A program made the position numbers and the translations under genes. A stretch of DNA of 42,897 nt from an uncultured Treponema sp. (GTDB lineage: Bacteria; Spirochaetota; Spirochaetia; Treponematales; Treponemataceae). The notes below the pieces were generated by a model. The model saw nothing but the letters and a program-made list of their open reading frames with translations. It did not search any database and was not told where the DNA came from. This document shows positions 24,913 to 33,441 of this stretch, piece by piece. The number at the start of each line of letters is the position of its first letter. Within the stretch, counting starts at the first letter, position 1. Where the stretch lies: positions 1 through 42,897 of the forward strand of contig NZ_CAMHSK010000023.1 of assembly GCF_946187725.1 (NCBI RefSeq), given 5' to 3'.

Positions 24913-24954
24913 AATACGGCAACAGTTTTTTGGAACTATTGCCGTATTTTTTTT
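24913..24954 (+). terminator. Rho-independent terminator of second Rpn gene
   Basis: A 15-bp stem with one mismatch (AATACGGCAACAGTT against AACTATTGCCGTATT), six-base loop, followed by a run of eight T. It is plus-strand oriented and about 120 bp after the Rpn stop. Confidence 0.88.
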
Positions 24955-24973
24955 CAATGCTCTTTAACATCAG

Positions 24974-25007
24974 AAAAAAAATGCCGCACTGCAGGATGCA
25001 ATGCGGC
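24974..25007 (-). terminator. Rho-independent terminator of the OB/chitobiase-like lipoprotein gene
   Basis: On the minus strand GCCGCATTGC pairs with GCAGTGCGGC (one mismatch) around a five-base loop, followed by eight T. It lies about 45 bp after the stop codon. Its stem resembles the gatA terminator at 36490-36534. Confidence 0.9.
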
Positions 25008-25050
25008 GTATTGGTTTTACGAGAAAACCCTTTTGTTTAGAAACTAAAAA

Positions 25051-27858
25051 TTAATAACCCCAGATTTCAATTCCAGTAAGCTGAGAGTTATTAGCATTAG
25101 TTACTTTAATAACATATACATTGCCTGCAGCCTGATATGCAGATGCAATATCATACTCATGATCTACTTTAGCACTTGTAGTCTGAGTACTTACTGCTGT
25201 GTCACCAACGAAAATATTCTGTGTAACTTTTGCTCCACCGCTAGAACTTCCTTTAACAACGATCTTTGTAGTAGTCCAGTCAAAAGCAGGAAGAGAAACA
25301 TATGCTCCCTGTTTACCATAAATCAATGCATTATCCAGAGCTTTTGAACCGGCAGAAAGTTTTACCGAATAAGTTCCATATGTATAAGTTGCTTCTTCAG
25401 TCGAATAAGCATCTTTAGGAATTCCCCAAGTTGTTGCAGGATTAGTGAAATCTAATGTAGCTTTTACTACAGGTGTTACACCTGCTGCCAAAACTGTATA
25501 ACTAGCACTTGAAACTTCAGAAGAATTTCCATCACTGATTGCAATTGCCTTAATTGTTACATCAGCTGTAAGGGTGATAGGTGTAGTATAAGCTGTAGAA
25601 GCAGAAGTAGGTGTATTACCATCTGTTGTATAGTAAATTGCTGCACCTGCTGTTTTACAAGTAAGTGTTACAGTTGTTCCGGAATTAACTGAAGAACCGC
25701 TTGCTACGCTGAAATCTGGTGCATAAACATATCCTGCTGGCATTGGAACAGTTCCTTCAGCTTTATGGAACATTTCAGCAAGCTGGATTGTTGCATCACC
25801 TGTTTGTGGAGTTCTGTTATATACATAACCAAAGAACGACTTAGCAGTTCCATCATCATCTTTCTGTGTATAAACAGTTGCTTTAGCATCTTTATAATCT
25901 GCCGCTTTTCCGTTTACAGCACAAAGCTGACCTGTTGTATAAGTTGTAAAGTCATCTTTTCCTGTAAGGTTGATGTAATAAATCTTATCAGTTGATTTTG
26001 GCTCAGTAACTGTGATATTAGCACCTGTAACTTCATACAAGCCGCTGTAAACGCTACCTTTAGTTACAGTAAATTCAATTTTTGAACCTACTCGTGCATT
26101 TGTTGGAAGCGAAACATTGTAGAAATAAACACCTGCGCTCTTGTCCTGAACAAGGTACTGTTTATTTGAAGATCCGTTATAAGCAACGATGTAACCTGAG
26201 TATTTTGTATCGCTTGCGTCTGTAGGCTGAGCCTTAGCAAGGGCAGCAAGATTTCCATCCAAAGCGTAGTTATTTGTTTCATCAAGTGCAACAAATGTTG
26301 TATCAAAAGCTGTAAGGTATTCGAACATCTTGACCTGTGACTTCTCGGTTCCTTTAACAGCAATTGTAAACAGAGTTACATCGTCATTGACTGTGTATGA
26401 AGATGCTTTTGTAAATTGTGTGCTAGATGGATCGAAGTCCTTTCGGGCAAATTCTGTTGTTGAATAGTAAATGTCTGCACCAGTTGTGTCACACTCAAAT
26501 GTAACGACAGTTCCGGCTTCATAGTAACCAGATTTAGCTGCTTTTGATGTAGTAGCCTTAACATTTTCAACATCTGGGATATCAAGATCTGCTTCAGTTG
26601 CAGCAAGCTGAGTCCAAACACTGAACTGATACTTTGCAGAAGCATAAACAACAGGTCCGATGTTGAGTTTTAATGTTTCTACATCTGCAGCAGGGTTAGC
26701 ACCTGCTGTGTAAATATTATCATAAGTTGAAGTGTGTTCATTCGCTTTTGCCACAAATCCACGAAGAAGTGTTCCAGCTCCCATAAATTCACGGAAATCA
26801 ACGAAATAGCTTGGGATTTTTTTGTAGAAGATTTTTCTAGTTGCTTTTGAATCGTCTTTTTCAATAGAGCCAAAAGTTGTGATTTCTGTTACACCACTTG
26901 TTTCATAAATCATGCCAGCATTTGCACCCTGAACAGTTACATAGTCGCCAATTGCATAAGTAGTAACTGAGGTATCAATATTGTAAATCTGAATTCCGGC
27001 ATTTTTGTCCTGAATATAGATATATGGTTTTCCACTGCTAACCTTGTTTGCGGCAAGAGTTACATAGCCTTTAAGCTCAAGACCATCACCGAAAGATGCA
27101 CCTTCTTTTCCATTAATAGCATCTACAGCTTTAGCAATGTTTCCATTCTCTTCAAATTCACCTTCTGCATAAACAATTGAGCAGTCATAATCAACTGTTG
27201 TGACCTTTGACCAGCCGTTAGTTCCTTTTGCGATTGCAGAAAGTTTGAGAGGTTTTTCGATTTTGATTACTGCTGCTGATGTATATTCAGTACCAGCAGT
27301 GGCAGCATTAGATGCTGTAAGTTCTGTTGTTGTAGAATAGTAGATTTTTACAACATCATCTGTTACAGATGATGTTGAAGCAATTGTAACAGTCGTTCCA
27401 TACGGATAAAGACCTGTATCTTTATCTGCGGGAGCACTTGGAGTAAATTCCGGCTTAGAAGGAACAGGAAGTACAACAAATTTCCATGATTTCAACTCTG
27501 ATTTACGATCGTTCAATTCTGCATAAGCGTAAAGAGTGCTGTTTCCTGTAATCTGGACTTTTTTATTTGAACCAACATTCTTGAAACCAGCTTTATCAAT
27601 ATTTGCAGCGGTAATTTCAGTGTCGCTGAAAACATATTTGATGGCAGCGCCAGCAGTTTCACAAGAGAGAGTGACTGAATCATTCTCTGCAATTCCGTAA
27701 GTTCCATCAGCGTTCTGAGTTCCGCCGTTCATTACGACAGATGCGATTGGTTTTTCTGATTCTCCAGAATCATCGTCATCGCTGGAACAAGCGGCAATCG
27801 CAAAGATTGATGCGGCCACCAATATTCCCTTAAAAAGATTTCTAATGTTTACTTTCAT
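25051..27858 (-). CDS. Lipoprotein with OB-fold-like and chitobiase C-terminal-like domains
   Basis: 935 residues from the ATG at 27858, which has GGAGGA six bases upstream; an upstream in-frame ATG at 27906 lacks a ribosome site. The signal ends in lipobox IAAC (Cys24) followed by an acidic SSDDDD tether. At least two segments read like the OB fold of extracellular nucleases (GKPYIYIQDKNAGIQIYN...GDYVTVQG, and KQYLVQDKSAGVYFYN...VGSKIEFTV). A CHB_HEX_C-type domain follows (GAAIYYTTDGNTPTSASTAY). Earlier modules are of similar kind (IKYVFSDTEIT, IYYSTTE). No catalytic motif is evident, so it probably binds a polymer at the cell surface. It has its own promoter and terminator and lies just downstream of the nucleotidase gene, fitting the same nucleic-acid theme. 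Confidence 0.8.
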   Translation of the reverse strand: MKVNIRNLFKGILVAASIFAIAACSSDDDDSGESEKPIASVVMNGGTQNADGTYGIAENDSVTLSCETAGAAIKYVFSDTEITAANIDKAGFKNVGSNKKVQITGNSTLYAYAELNDRKSELKSWKFVVLPVPSKPEFTPSAPADKDTGLYPYGTTVTIASTSSVTDDVVKIYYSTTTELTASNAATAGTEYTSAAVIKIEKPLKLSAIAKGTNGWSKVTTVDYDCSIVYAEGEFEENGNIAKAVDAINGKEGASFGDGLELKGYVTLAANKVSSGKPYIYIQDKNAGIQIYNIDTSVTTYAIGDYVTVQGANAGMIYETSGVTEITTFGSIEKDDSKATRKIFYKKIPSYFVDFREFMGAGTLLRGFVAKANEHTSTYDNIYTAGANPAADVETLKLNIGPVVYASAKYQFSVWTQLAATEADLDIPDVENVKATTSKAAKSGYYEAGTVVTFECDTTGADIYYSTTEFARKDFDPSSTQFTKASSYTVNDDVTLFTIAVKGTEKSQVKMFEYLTAFDTTFVALDETNNYALDGNLAALAKAQPTDASDTKYSGYIVAYNGSSNKQYLVQDKSAGVYFYNVSLPTNARVGSKIEFTVTKGSVYSGLYEVTGANITVTEPKSTDKIYYINLTGKDDFTTYTTGQLCAVNGKAADYKDAKATVYTQKDDDGTAKSFFGYVYNRTPQTGDATIQLAEMFHKAEGTVPMPAGYVYAPDFSVASGSSVNSGTTVTLTCKTAGAAIYYTTDGNTPTSASTAYTTPITLTADVTIKAIAISDGNSSEVSSASYTVLAAGVTPVVKATLDFTNPATTWGIPKDAYSTEEATYTYGTYSVKLSAGSKALDNALIYGKQGAYVSLPAFDWTTTKIVVKGSSSGGAKVTQNIFVGDTAVSTQTTSAKVDHEYDIASAYQAAGNVYVIKVTNANNSQLTGIEIWGY

Positions 27859-27938
27859 AAAAAATCCTCCTTCATTATGAAAATAAGTGATTTTTACATC
27901 CAACATTTTTTAATGTGTCGGAAAAATGCTAAAGTATC

Positions 27939-27966
27939 AGTGTACACCATTTCTTTAATAATGCAA
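27939..27966 (-). promoter_or_regulatory. Candidate promoter of the OB/chitobiase-like lipoprotein gene
   Basis: On the minus strand TTGCAT (27961-27966) and TACACT (27939-27944) are 16 bp apart, about 80 bp before the start codon. A 7-bp hairpin (CATTTTT/AAAAATG, 27904-27928) lies in the predicted 5' leader. Confidence 0.45.
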
Positions 27967-28014
27967 GAGTTTTTTTTGGGATTTATATTTGAAATTTCCT
28001 GCGGAAAGTGAATA

Positions 28015-28072
28015 GGCAATGTCCACAGATAATATTTTGTTATCTTTAACAGAAAAAGCCGCCAAGCTATGG
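28015..28072 (-). repeat. Dispersed repeat, copy C
   Basis: On the minus strand it reads CCATAGCTTGGCGGC, then AACAAAATATTATCTG, then GGACATTGCC, matching copies A and B. It points toward the lipoprotein gene start 156 bp away, just as A and B point toward the Rpn starts. No Rpn gene is present here, so it may be a solo remnant. Confidence 0.75.
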
Positions 28073-28169
28073 AGTGGTGGCGAAAGCCAGCCACTGGACT
28101 GAGCGTAGCGAGGGAAGCGGCCGAGCGGATAGCGAGCCACGGAACAGCGTCAGACTCGCTCTGCTGCGC
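28073..28169. repeat. GC-rich non-coding segment with GAAA-capped hairpin
   Basis: AGTGG-TGGC and GCCA-G-CCACT (28073-28095) pair with one bulged G around a GAAA tetraloop. The following ~70 bp are markedly GC-rich with repeated GCGAG/AGCG words. I see no gene. Together with copy C it fills the gap between the nucleotidase terminator and the lipoprotein promoter. Confidence 0.5.
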
Positions 28170-28202
28170 AAAAAAAAAGGCGTGACCGTAAAAGATCACG
28201 CC
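28170..28202 (-). terminator. Rho-independent terminator of the nuclease/nucleotidase operon
   Basis: On the minus strand GGCGTGA pairs perfectly with TCACGCC, extended by flanking AAA/TTT, followed by nine T. It starts about 27 bp after the 5'-nucleotidase stop, closing the four-gene unit. Confidence 0.9.
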
Positions 28203-28229
28203 TTTAATCATGAAATATCAGCTCAGGTT

Positions 28230-29843
28230 TTACTCAGCAAAGAGAATCTGAGGAATTTCGCTCCAGCCTTTGCGAACGGCACCCCAGCTCTTGAGCTGTT
28301 CGATTACTGCATCACGGAATGGAATATAAGTGTTGTTTGCAGAAATTGTGCCTGCCTTGATTCCGTCAGAAATTACAGTGTATTTGTCACCGCCTTCTGC
28401 CATGAAGTCATTTACAACACAAGTGTAAGTTTCGTTATCGTTGACTGTGCGACCGTCATCAAGAACGATTCTTGTTACGCGTGAACCTTCTGGCTGGCGT
28501 GAAGAATATGAAACTTTTCCACCAGCGAACTGACCTGCTCTGAAACCAACAGAGTTAATACCGTGGTCAACGATTTTCTTGAGGTCTTTTCCTTTCAAAG
28601 TAAGAATAACGCCTGTATTGTCAAATGGAATCAATTCCCACATGTCGTTTACAGTAAGTGTTCCTGCTTTAACTGACTTGCGGAGACCGCCACCATTTGT
28701 TACAGCAAAGTCTGTTTTGTAAGCAGATTTCATTGCAGAAGCAATTGTATATCCAAGTGGAGTGACATTCGGAACAGTCTCTTCATGGCTGAGTTCATCT
28801 TCAACCTGACAAATCTTCTCGCCGAGCTGTCCGCCATATTTTGCCTTGTATTCAGCAACGAGTGAAAGAATCTCTGGGTCTTCTGTAATTGCATCTTTAT
28901 TTTTGAAAACTTCGATGACATTACCTTTAGCACTCTTCAAGCCCTTTTCATTGAAAGTGAGCTTAATCTGGCTGATTGCACGGCCATAGTTGTATGCCTG
29001 AACGATTGGTTTTCCGTTGATTGTGCCGTTTACATACTCGTGGCTGTGACCGGTAATGATTGCTGCAACTCCATTAAGTTTTGCAACATCTTCAAGTTCG
29101 AACTTATCAGTAGGATCATTACTTGCAGAAACTGGGGTTCCTGAAAGGCGGTTCATGTGGCTTCCGATGTGGCTCAAAACAACTACTGCTTCTGGTGAAT
29201 AAGTTGCTTCGACCTTGCGCAAAACCTTTCGAATACATTTTGCAGGGTCAAGGAACTCGAAATTCTCAATGCGCTTTTTAGCTGCGGTAAATACAGTGTC
29301 TTTTGTAGCAGAACCGATGATACAAATGAGGTGACCGCCGATGTAGCAGAGTTCATATTCTTTACACCATGACGGGATTTTTCCTGTTCGTTTGTCGATG
29401 AGGTTACAGGCAACGAAATTGAATCCGCCGTCAGCTTCCCATTTTGCGAACAAGTCATCGCCCCAGTCAAATTCATGGTTACCAATTGCACTTGTTACAA
29501 GACCGACTTTTTTGAAGAAGTCGCTCATGATTTTGCCCTGGCTGAGATTAGAGAGAGCACTACCCTGATAGTTGTCACCAGCAGAAACAAAAATGCTTTC
29601 TGGGTTAGCAAGTTTGAGCTCTTTGATTACTTCGCTGAGTTTAGCACCACCCGGATTTTTACCAGCAAGGTCTTCCTCGATTGTTCCGTGGATGTCATTC
29701 ACGGCGAAAATGCTAACATATTTAGACTTTCCGTTCTCAAGGAACTGGGAAGCAGAATTTGTCGTTCCATAAGATGGAATCTTCTGTGCAAACACGCCTG
29801 CAGCAAGAAGAGCCGCAGTTAAAAAAGCTATTAATTTTTTCAT
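28230..29843 (-). CDS. Secreted 5'-nucleotidase / 2',3'-cyclic phosphodiesterase (UshA type)
   Basis: 537 residues with signal peptide MKKLIAFLTAALLAAGVFA. The metallophosphatase domain has every metal-site motif: NDIHG (49-53), GDNYQGS (89-95), GNHEFDWG (121-128), SHIGSH (224-229) and GHSHE (265-269). The C-terminal nucleotide-binding domain shows TNGGGLR (382-388) and a PFDN motif (~406-409). Relatives remove phosphate from extracellular nucleotides so the nucleoside can be taken up. Length matches the family. GAGGT lies seven bases before the ATG. It is last in a minus-strand unit behind a barrel protein, a lamin-tail-like lipoprotein and a nuclease, which fits salvage of extracellular DNA or RNA. 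Confidence 0.93.
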   Translation of the reverse strand: MKKLIAFLTAALLAAGVFAQKIPSYGTTNSASQFLENGKSKYVSIFAVNDIHGTIEEDLAGKNPGGAKLSEVIKELKLANPESIFVSAGDNYQGSALSNLSQGKIMSDFFKKVGLVTSAIGNHEFDWGDDLFAKWEADGGFNFVACNLIDKRTGKIPSWCKEYELCYIGGHLICIIGSATKDTVFTAAKKRIENFEFLDPAKCIRKVLRKVEATYSPEAVVVLSHIGSHMNRLSGTPVSASNDPTDKFELEDVAKLNGVAAIITGHSHEYVNGTINGKPIVQAYNYGRAISQIKLTFNEKGLKSAKGNVIEVFKNKDAITEDPEILSLVAEYKAKYGGQLGEKICQVEDELSHEETVPNVTPLGYTIASAMKSAYKTDFAVTNGGGLRKSVKAGTLTVNDMWELIPFDNTGVILTLKGKDLKKIVDHGINSVGFRAGQFAGGKVSYSSRQPEGSRVTRIVLDDGRTVNDNETYTCVVNDFMAEGGDKYTVISDGIKAGTISANNTYIPFRDAVIEQLKSWGAVRKGWSEIPQILFAE

Positions 29844-29874
29844 ATATTATACCTCGTTAATGCGATTGTCCGTT

Positions 29875-31764
29875 TTAGTCCAGTTTGATTCTTCCGTTTA
29901 CTGTGAAGCTTGAATTGCGCTCGTCGTTATATCGTGAATAAGACGGTGAAGTTACATAAGCACAAGAAAGCTCAAGCTGTTTTACAGGGTTGAAACGGAC
30001 ACCTGCGCGAAGCTGTGTGAAATCAATGAATTCCTGATCTGGGAGACCTTTGTAATCATCCCATTCAGCAAGCTCAGAATTCTTATAGTAGTGAGCATTT
30101 CCGAACAATGTTACAGGAAGATTCAACAAATCCGCGAAACCAACTTCAAGACCTGCTTCAAGACCAAGACCATTCATTTTTGAATCATACATGAATGCCT
30201 CTCCGCCAAGAGTCAAATCAACGATATCAAGTGCAATGAAATACTTAGGATTGAATTCAAGTTTTCCTTTTGCAATCATAGCGTCTTTGAGGTTTGCGAC
30301 ATAGTAATCAGAGTCAACTGTATATCCATAGAAGCGGTCTTCTGTAGTGTTGTATGTTTTGTGGCTGAAGTACTTGCTCTTGAACTGACCTTCTCCACTG
30401 AGTTTCAATCCGAATGCACGGATGCTTGCGTTTGCAGCAGCAGAATATGCAGATTCATAATCAGCATCGTCTACTTCACGGTCTTTGTAATTGAGGAACA
30501 TTCCTTCTACGCCAGCCTCAAGAGTGAGGAATCCAGCAAGACCAGCCTTTTCGAATGTAGCAAAAGCGTCTACAGCATAGTTTTTGTTTGCAACAAGTGC
30601 ATCACTGTAAATTCCGTCAACACCAAAAAGAACATTCATGCTCAACGGCTCAACAAACAGGTTATATCGTGCGCCAGCCTTGAATGCAAGTTCACCCTCA
30701 AGACCTTCATAGTACTCAAGACCTGTTGTATCATAATTTTCTGGTTCCTGATCAATACCACCTGCAATACCAGATGCAAGGATTACGCTGAGACCTTTTA
30801 CCAATCCCTGTTTGAGTGCAACTTCAACAGCAGCGCCACCTTCTGACTGTCCTGCAAGATAAGAATTGATGTTTTTTCCTACAGTAAGACGCTTTCCAAG
30901 GAAGTCGATACGAGTGTCTAAGATTCCACCGATGTTTGTAAATTTGATGTATGCAGAAGAAACTGCGTCCCCAAGTTCTGTAGCTGCAACGGTTCCTTTT
31001 GCAACCTTTGAGAATTCGCGTTTTGCCCGCATTTTGAGCTGAGCAGCTTTCTTAACGCTGTCAGTCTTTGTCTGATAATCAAGCTGATTTACATCAGAAG
31101 TACCAAAATCATCTTTTATGCTGGTATCGATTGCAGTTGTAATAGCATATTTGATGTCCTGATACAAAGCTTCACCGTCTGCCCATTTCTGGCTGTCCCA
31201 GACAACATTTTTTGCATCTTCAACAGTAGTGCCTTTAATGAACTGATAGCGGCCTGAAGAAGAACCGTAAGATGTTGTTGGCCACGGGCTTCCAGGGAAA
31301 TTGCTAAGACCGCTGAATCTGAGGCTTGAAGGAGCCGGAAGTTTGTATTTCTGCCAGTTTGCTTCGTACCAGTCAATCATCGGCTGGATGAGAGAATAAT
31401 GGTTTGTGTTGCTTGTTTCAGTGTAGCTTGAACCGCCCTTTACAGCCTTGTTAAGCACATCAAGGTCAACCCCAAGACCAACTTCATAACCAACTTCTGA
31501 ACGGTCTTCAATTCCGTCTTCTTTTTCTACTGACCATTCACTTGCTTTTGAGAATGAACCTTTAATTGAAACATTCAAGTCAGCATCATAGTCATTTGAA
31601 AGACCAGGAATTTCTTTTATAGTCTCGTTCTTGTCGATGTTGAACGCACCAGCTGAGAACGAAACATCCGCACTGAATTCAGGATGAAGCGCAGTGCTTG
31701 TCTCCTGGGCAAATGCCGGCAGCACAAAAGCCGCACAAGCCAAAATTGCATAAATCTTTTTCAT
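29875..31764 (-). CDS. Probable outer-membrane beta-barrel protein
   Basis: 629 residues from ATG 31764, chosen because AAGGGG sits five bases upstream and a clean signal peptide (MKKIYAILACAAFVLPAFA) begins there. An ATG six codons earlier overlaps the previous stop. The second half alternates amphipathic strands and turns (LKLSGEGQF, LTLGGEAFMYDSKMNG, LRAGVRFNPVKQLELSCAYV) as in barrels. A central part (residues ~120-260) is more helical and may be a plug or periplasmic domain. I cannot assign a known porin family. Lying between nuclease-associated genes and a nucleotidase, it may pass nucleotides or oligonucleotides; this is inference from position only. Confidence 0.7.
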   Translation of the reverse strand: MKKIYAILACAAFVLPAFAQETSTALHPEFSADVSFSAGAFNIDKNETIKEIPGLSNDYDADLNVSIKGSFSKASEWSVEKEDGIEDRSEVGYEVGLGVDLDVLNKAVKGGSSYTETSNTNHYSLIQPMIDWYEANWQKYKLPAPSSLRFSGLSNFPGSPWPTTSYGSSSGRYQFIKGTTVEDAKNVVWDSQKWADGEALYQDIKYAITTAIDTSIKDDFGTSDVNQLDYQTKTDSVKKAAQLKMRAKREFSKVAKGTVAATELGDAVSSAYIKFTNIGGILDTRIDFLGKRLTVGKNINSYLAGQSEGGAAVEVALKQGLVKGLSVILASGIAGGIDQEPENYDTTGLEYYEGLEGELAFKAGARYNLFVEPLSMNVLFGVDGIYSDALVANKNYAVDAFATFEKAGLAGFLTLEAGVEGMFLNYKDREVDDADYESAYSAAANASIRAFGLKLSGEGQFKSKYFSHKTYNTTEDRFYGYTVDSDYYVANLKDAMIAKGKLEFNPKYFIALDIVDLTLGGEAFMYDSKMNGLGLEAGLEVGFADLLNLPVTLFGNAHYYKNSELAEWDDYKGLPDQEFIDFTQLRAGVRFNPVKQLELSCAYVTSPSYSRYNDERNSSFTVNGRIKLD

Positions 31765-31781
31765 AAAAACCCCTTTAATCA

Positions 31782-33431
31782 CTATTTCAATCGTTTGTAG
31801 AATACAATGTCGTAAGCATCACCAGATCCGCTGTATGAACCAAAAGCAGATTTATAATACTCAATGGCACGACCACTCTTATTCTTAATCAGTTTGGTAC
31901 CATCTGCTGAACCAGCAGAAATAGTCCATTTAGCATCATCTGATGGAACTCCCACCAAAGAAAGACTTGAATTTGCGGTTGACGCGAGGAATTTGCCATT
32001 GAAAGTAAAGACATAATATTCCTCTCGCTTATTAACACAGAAAGCCGCCATACTGCCCATGTAGGTCAATGTGTCTTCAAGAGACTCACTTACAGCCTGC
32101 AGTGTTGTACCGCTTGGAGTTCCGATGAGTGATTCGTTTTTAGGATTTGCAAACAAAATAACATCACCGTCCGCGATCTCATCAAAAGCTACTTTCTGAT
32201 AAGTACCACTGATATTTGAAGTCATGTTGTACTCATCTGTACTTGCAGTGATGTCATAAAGCTGTTCAGTTTCGTCTGTTGAGCTGACACAGAACTGCAA
32301 TCCTTCTTCACTGAAATCAACAGGTGTTTCTCCTGAAACGAGGCTCTTGTAGAAACCGCCGTTTTTGTACAGGAAGATTGCATTGCCGTCATGGCTGACA
32401 GTAGGACACTGAATGTAGCTTGCCCCGCTTGTATAGAAAGTTACTGTAACCGTATGCTTTGATTCGTTAATTTCTACCTTATTATAGTCATTTGTAGATT
32501 CAAAACGAACATAGGTAAGGCATTTTCCAGCTTCGCTAGGTTTATAGCTTGTGGTGTTTTTCTTTGGAAGCCGTTCACCAGCCGTAGCCTTTGCATCGCC
32601 GTCTGCATTTGTAGCGTACGAAAGAATCCACTGGCTTTCATCAAACTTAGCATTTCCAAAATATGTGTTATCCTTACGCTGCATCTGTTTTTCAGCAATC
32701 CAGTTCACACCGTTTCCTGCACCATCATTCGGGCCAAGAGAATCGATGACAGTTCCTTTATAAGTGATTGTAAAGGTATCCTGGTCTGAGAACGAAATAA
32801 TGCCGTTGTACGAAAAGTCGCTCTTAAATACAGCAGTATCTGTTGATTTTTCCGTGAACCATGAACAGCGCTGACTGTAAATTACAAGAGCCTTTTTAGA
32901 AGCAAGTTTTATGCCAGTAAGAGGCACGCTCTGGTCCAAATCAGAACGCCGCTTGCCTTCCTTCCATACATGGCGATTAAGGTAAACATCTGAAAGATCA
33001 AGTTCTTCATCAGAAACATTCGAAATCTCTACGAACTGATTGTTTGTCGATTTATAGTTGAAAGAAGCACCGTTATACAGTTCCGTAAAATACAAAGTGC
33101 CTCTATCAATTCTATCACCGATAGTCTTAAAGATTACTGAATAGGTCACTGTCTGACTTTTGGTTCCGACCTTGATGAGAACAGGACTGTCTTCAGAGCT
33201 AATGTCACCCAGACTTGTCAAAAGCGAAGTTCCGCTTCCACAAGAAATAGAAGGTGTACCGCTTGCCTCTGCAGAAACAGTAATAGTCTTTGCATTCTGA
33301 TCGATTACGCCAGAATAGCCGCCAAGAGTAAATCTTGTGATTACAGCATCCTCGTCTTCATCCTCTGCACAAGAGACGAATAAAGCACCTGCAAGAAGGA
33401 ATGCCGAAATTATGCTTAATAACTTTTTCAT
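31782..33431 (-). CDS. Lipoprotein with lamin-tail-like domain
   Basis: 549 residues from ATG 33431, which has GGAGG five bases upstream; a longer frame exists but would skip this signal. Lipobox LFVSC gives Cys21, followed by an acidic tether. Residues ~110-260 resemble a lamin-tail domain: LYFTELYNGASFNYKSTNNQ, FVEISNVSDEELDLSDVYL, then LASKKALVIYSQ. Such domains are often fused to secreted nucleases. The C-terminal ~150 residues contain IADGDVILFANP and YVFTFNGKFLAS segments of an unassigned beta domain. It starts 10 bp after the nuclease stop, so the two are surely co-translated and probably work together, perhaps with this protein holding DNA. Confidence 0.75.
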   Translation of the reverse strand: MKKLLSIISAFLLAGALFVSCAEDEDEDAVITRFTLGGYSGVIDQNAKTITVSAEASGTPSISCGSGTSLLTSLGDISSEDSPVLIKVGTKSQTVTYSVIFKTIGDRIDRGTLYFTELYNGASFNYKSTNNQFVEISNVSDEELDLSDVYLNRHVWKEGKRRSDLDQSVPLTGIKLASKKALVIYSQRCSWFTEKSTDTAVFKSDFSYNGIISFSDQDTFTITYKGTVIDSLGPNDGAGNGVNWIAEKQMQRKDNTYFGNAKFDESQWILSYATNADGDAKATAGERLPKKNTTSYKPSEAGKCLTYVRFESTNDYNKVEINESKHTVTVTFYTSGASYIQCPTVSHDGNAIFLYKNGGFYKSLVSGETPVDFSEEGLQFCVSSTDETEQLYDITASTDEYNMTSNISGTYQKVAFDEIADGDVILFANPKNESLIGTPSGTTLQAVSESLEDTLTYMGSMAAFCVNKREEYYVFTFNGKFLASTANSSLSLVGVPSDDAKWTISAGSADGTKLIKNKSGRAIEYYKSAFGSYSGSGDAYDIVFYKRLK

Positions 33432-33441
33432 CTCTTCCTCC

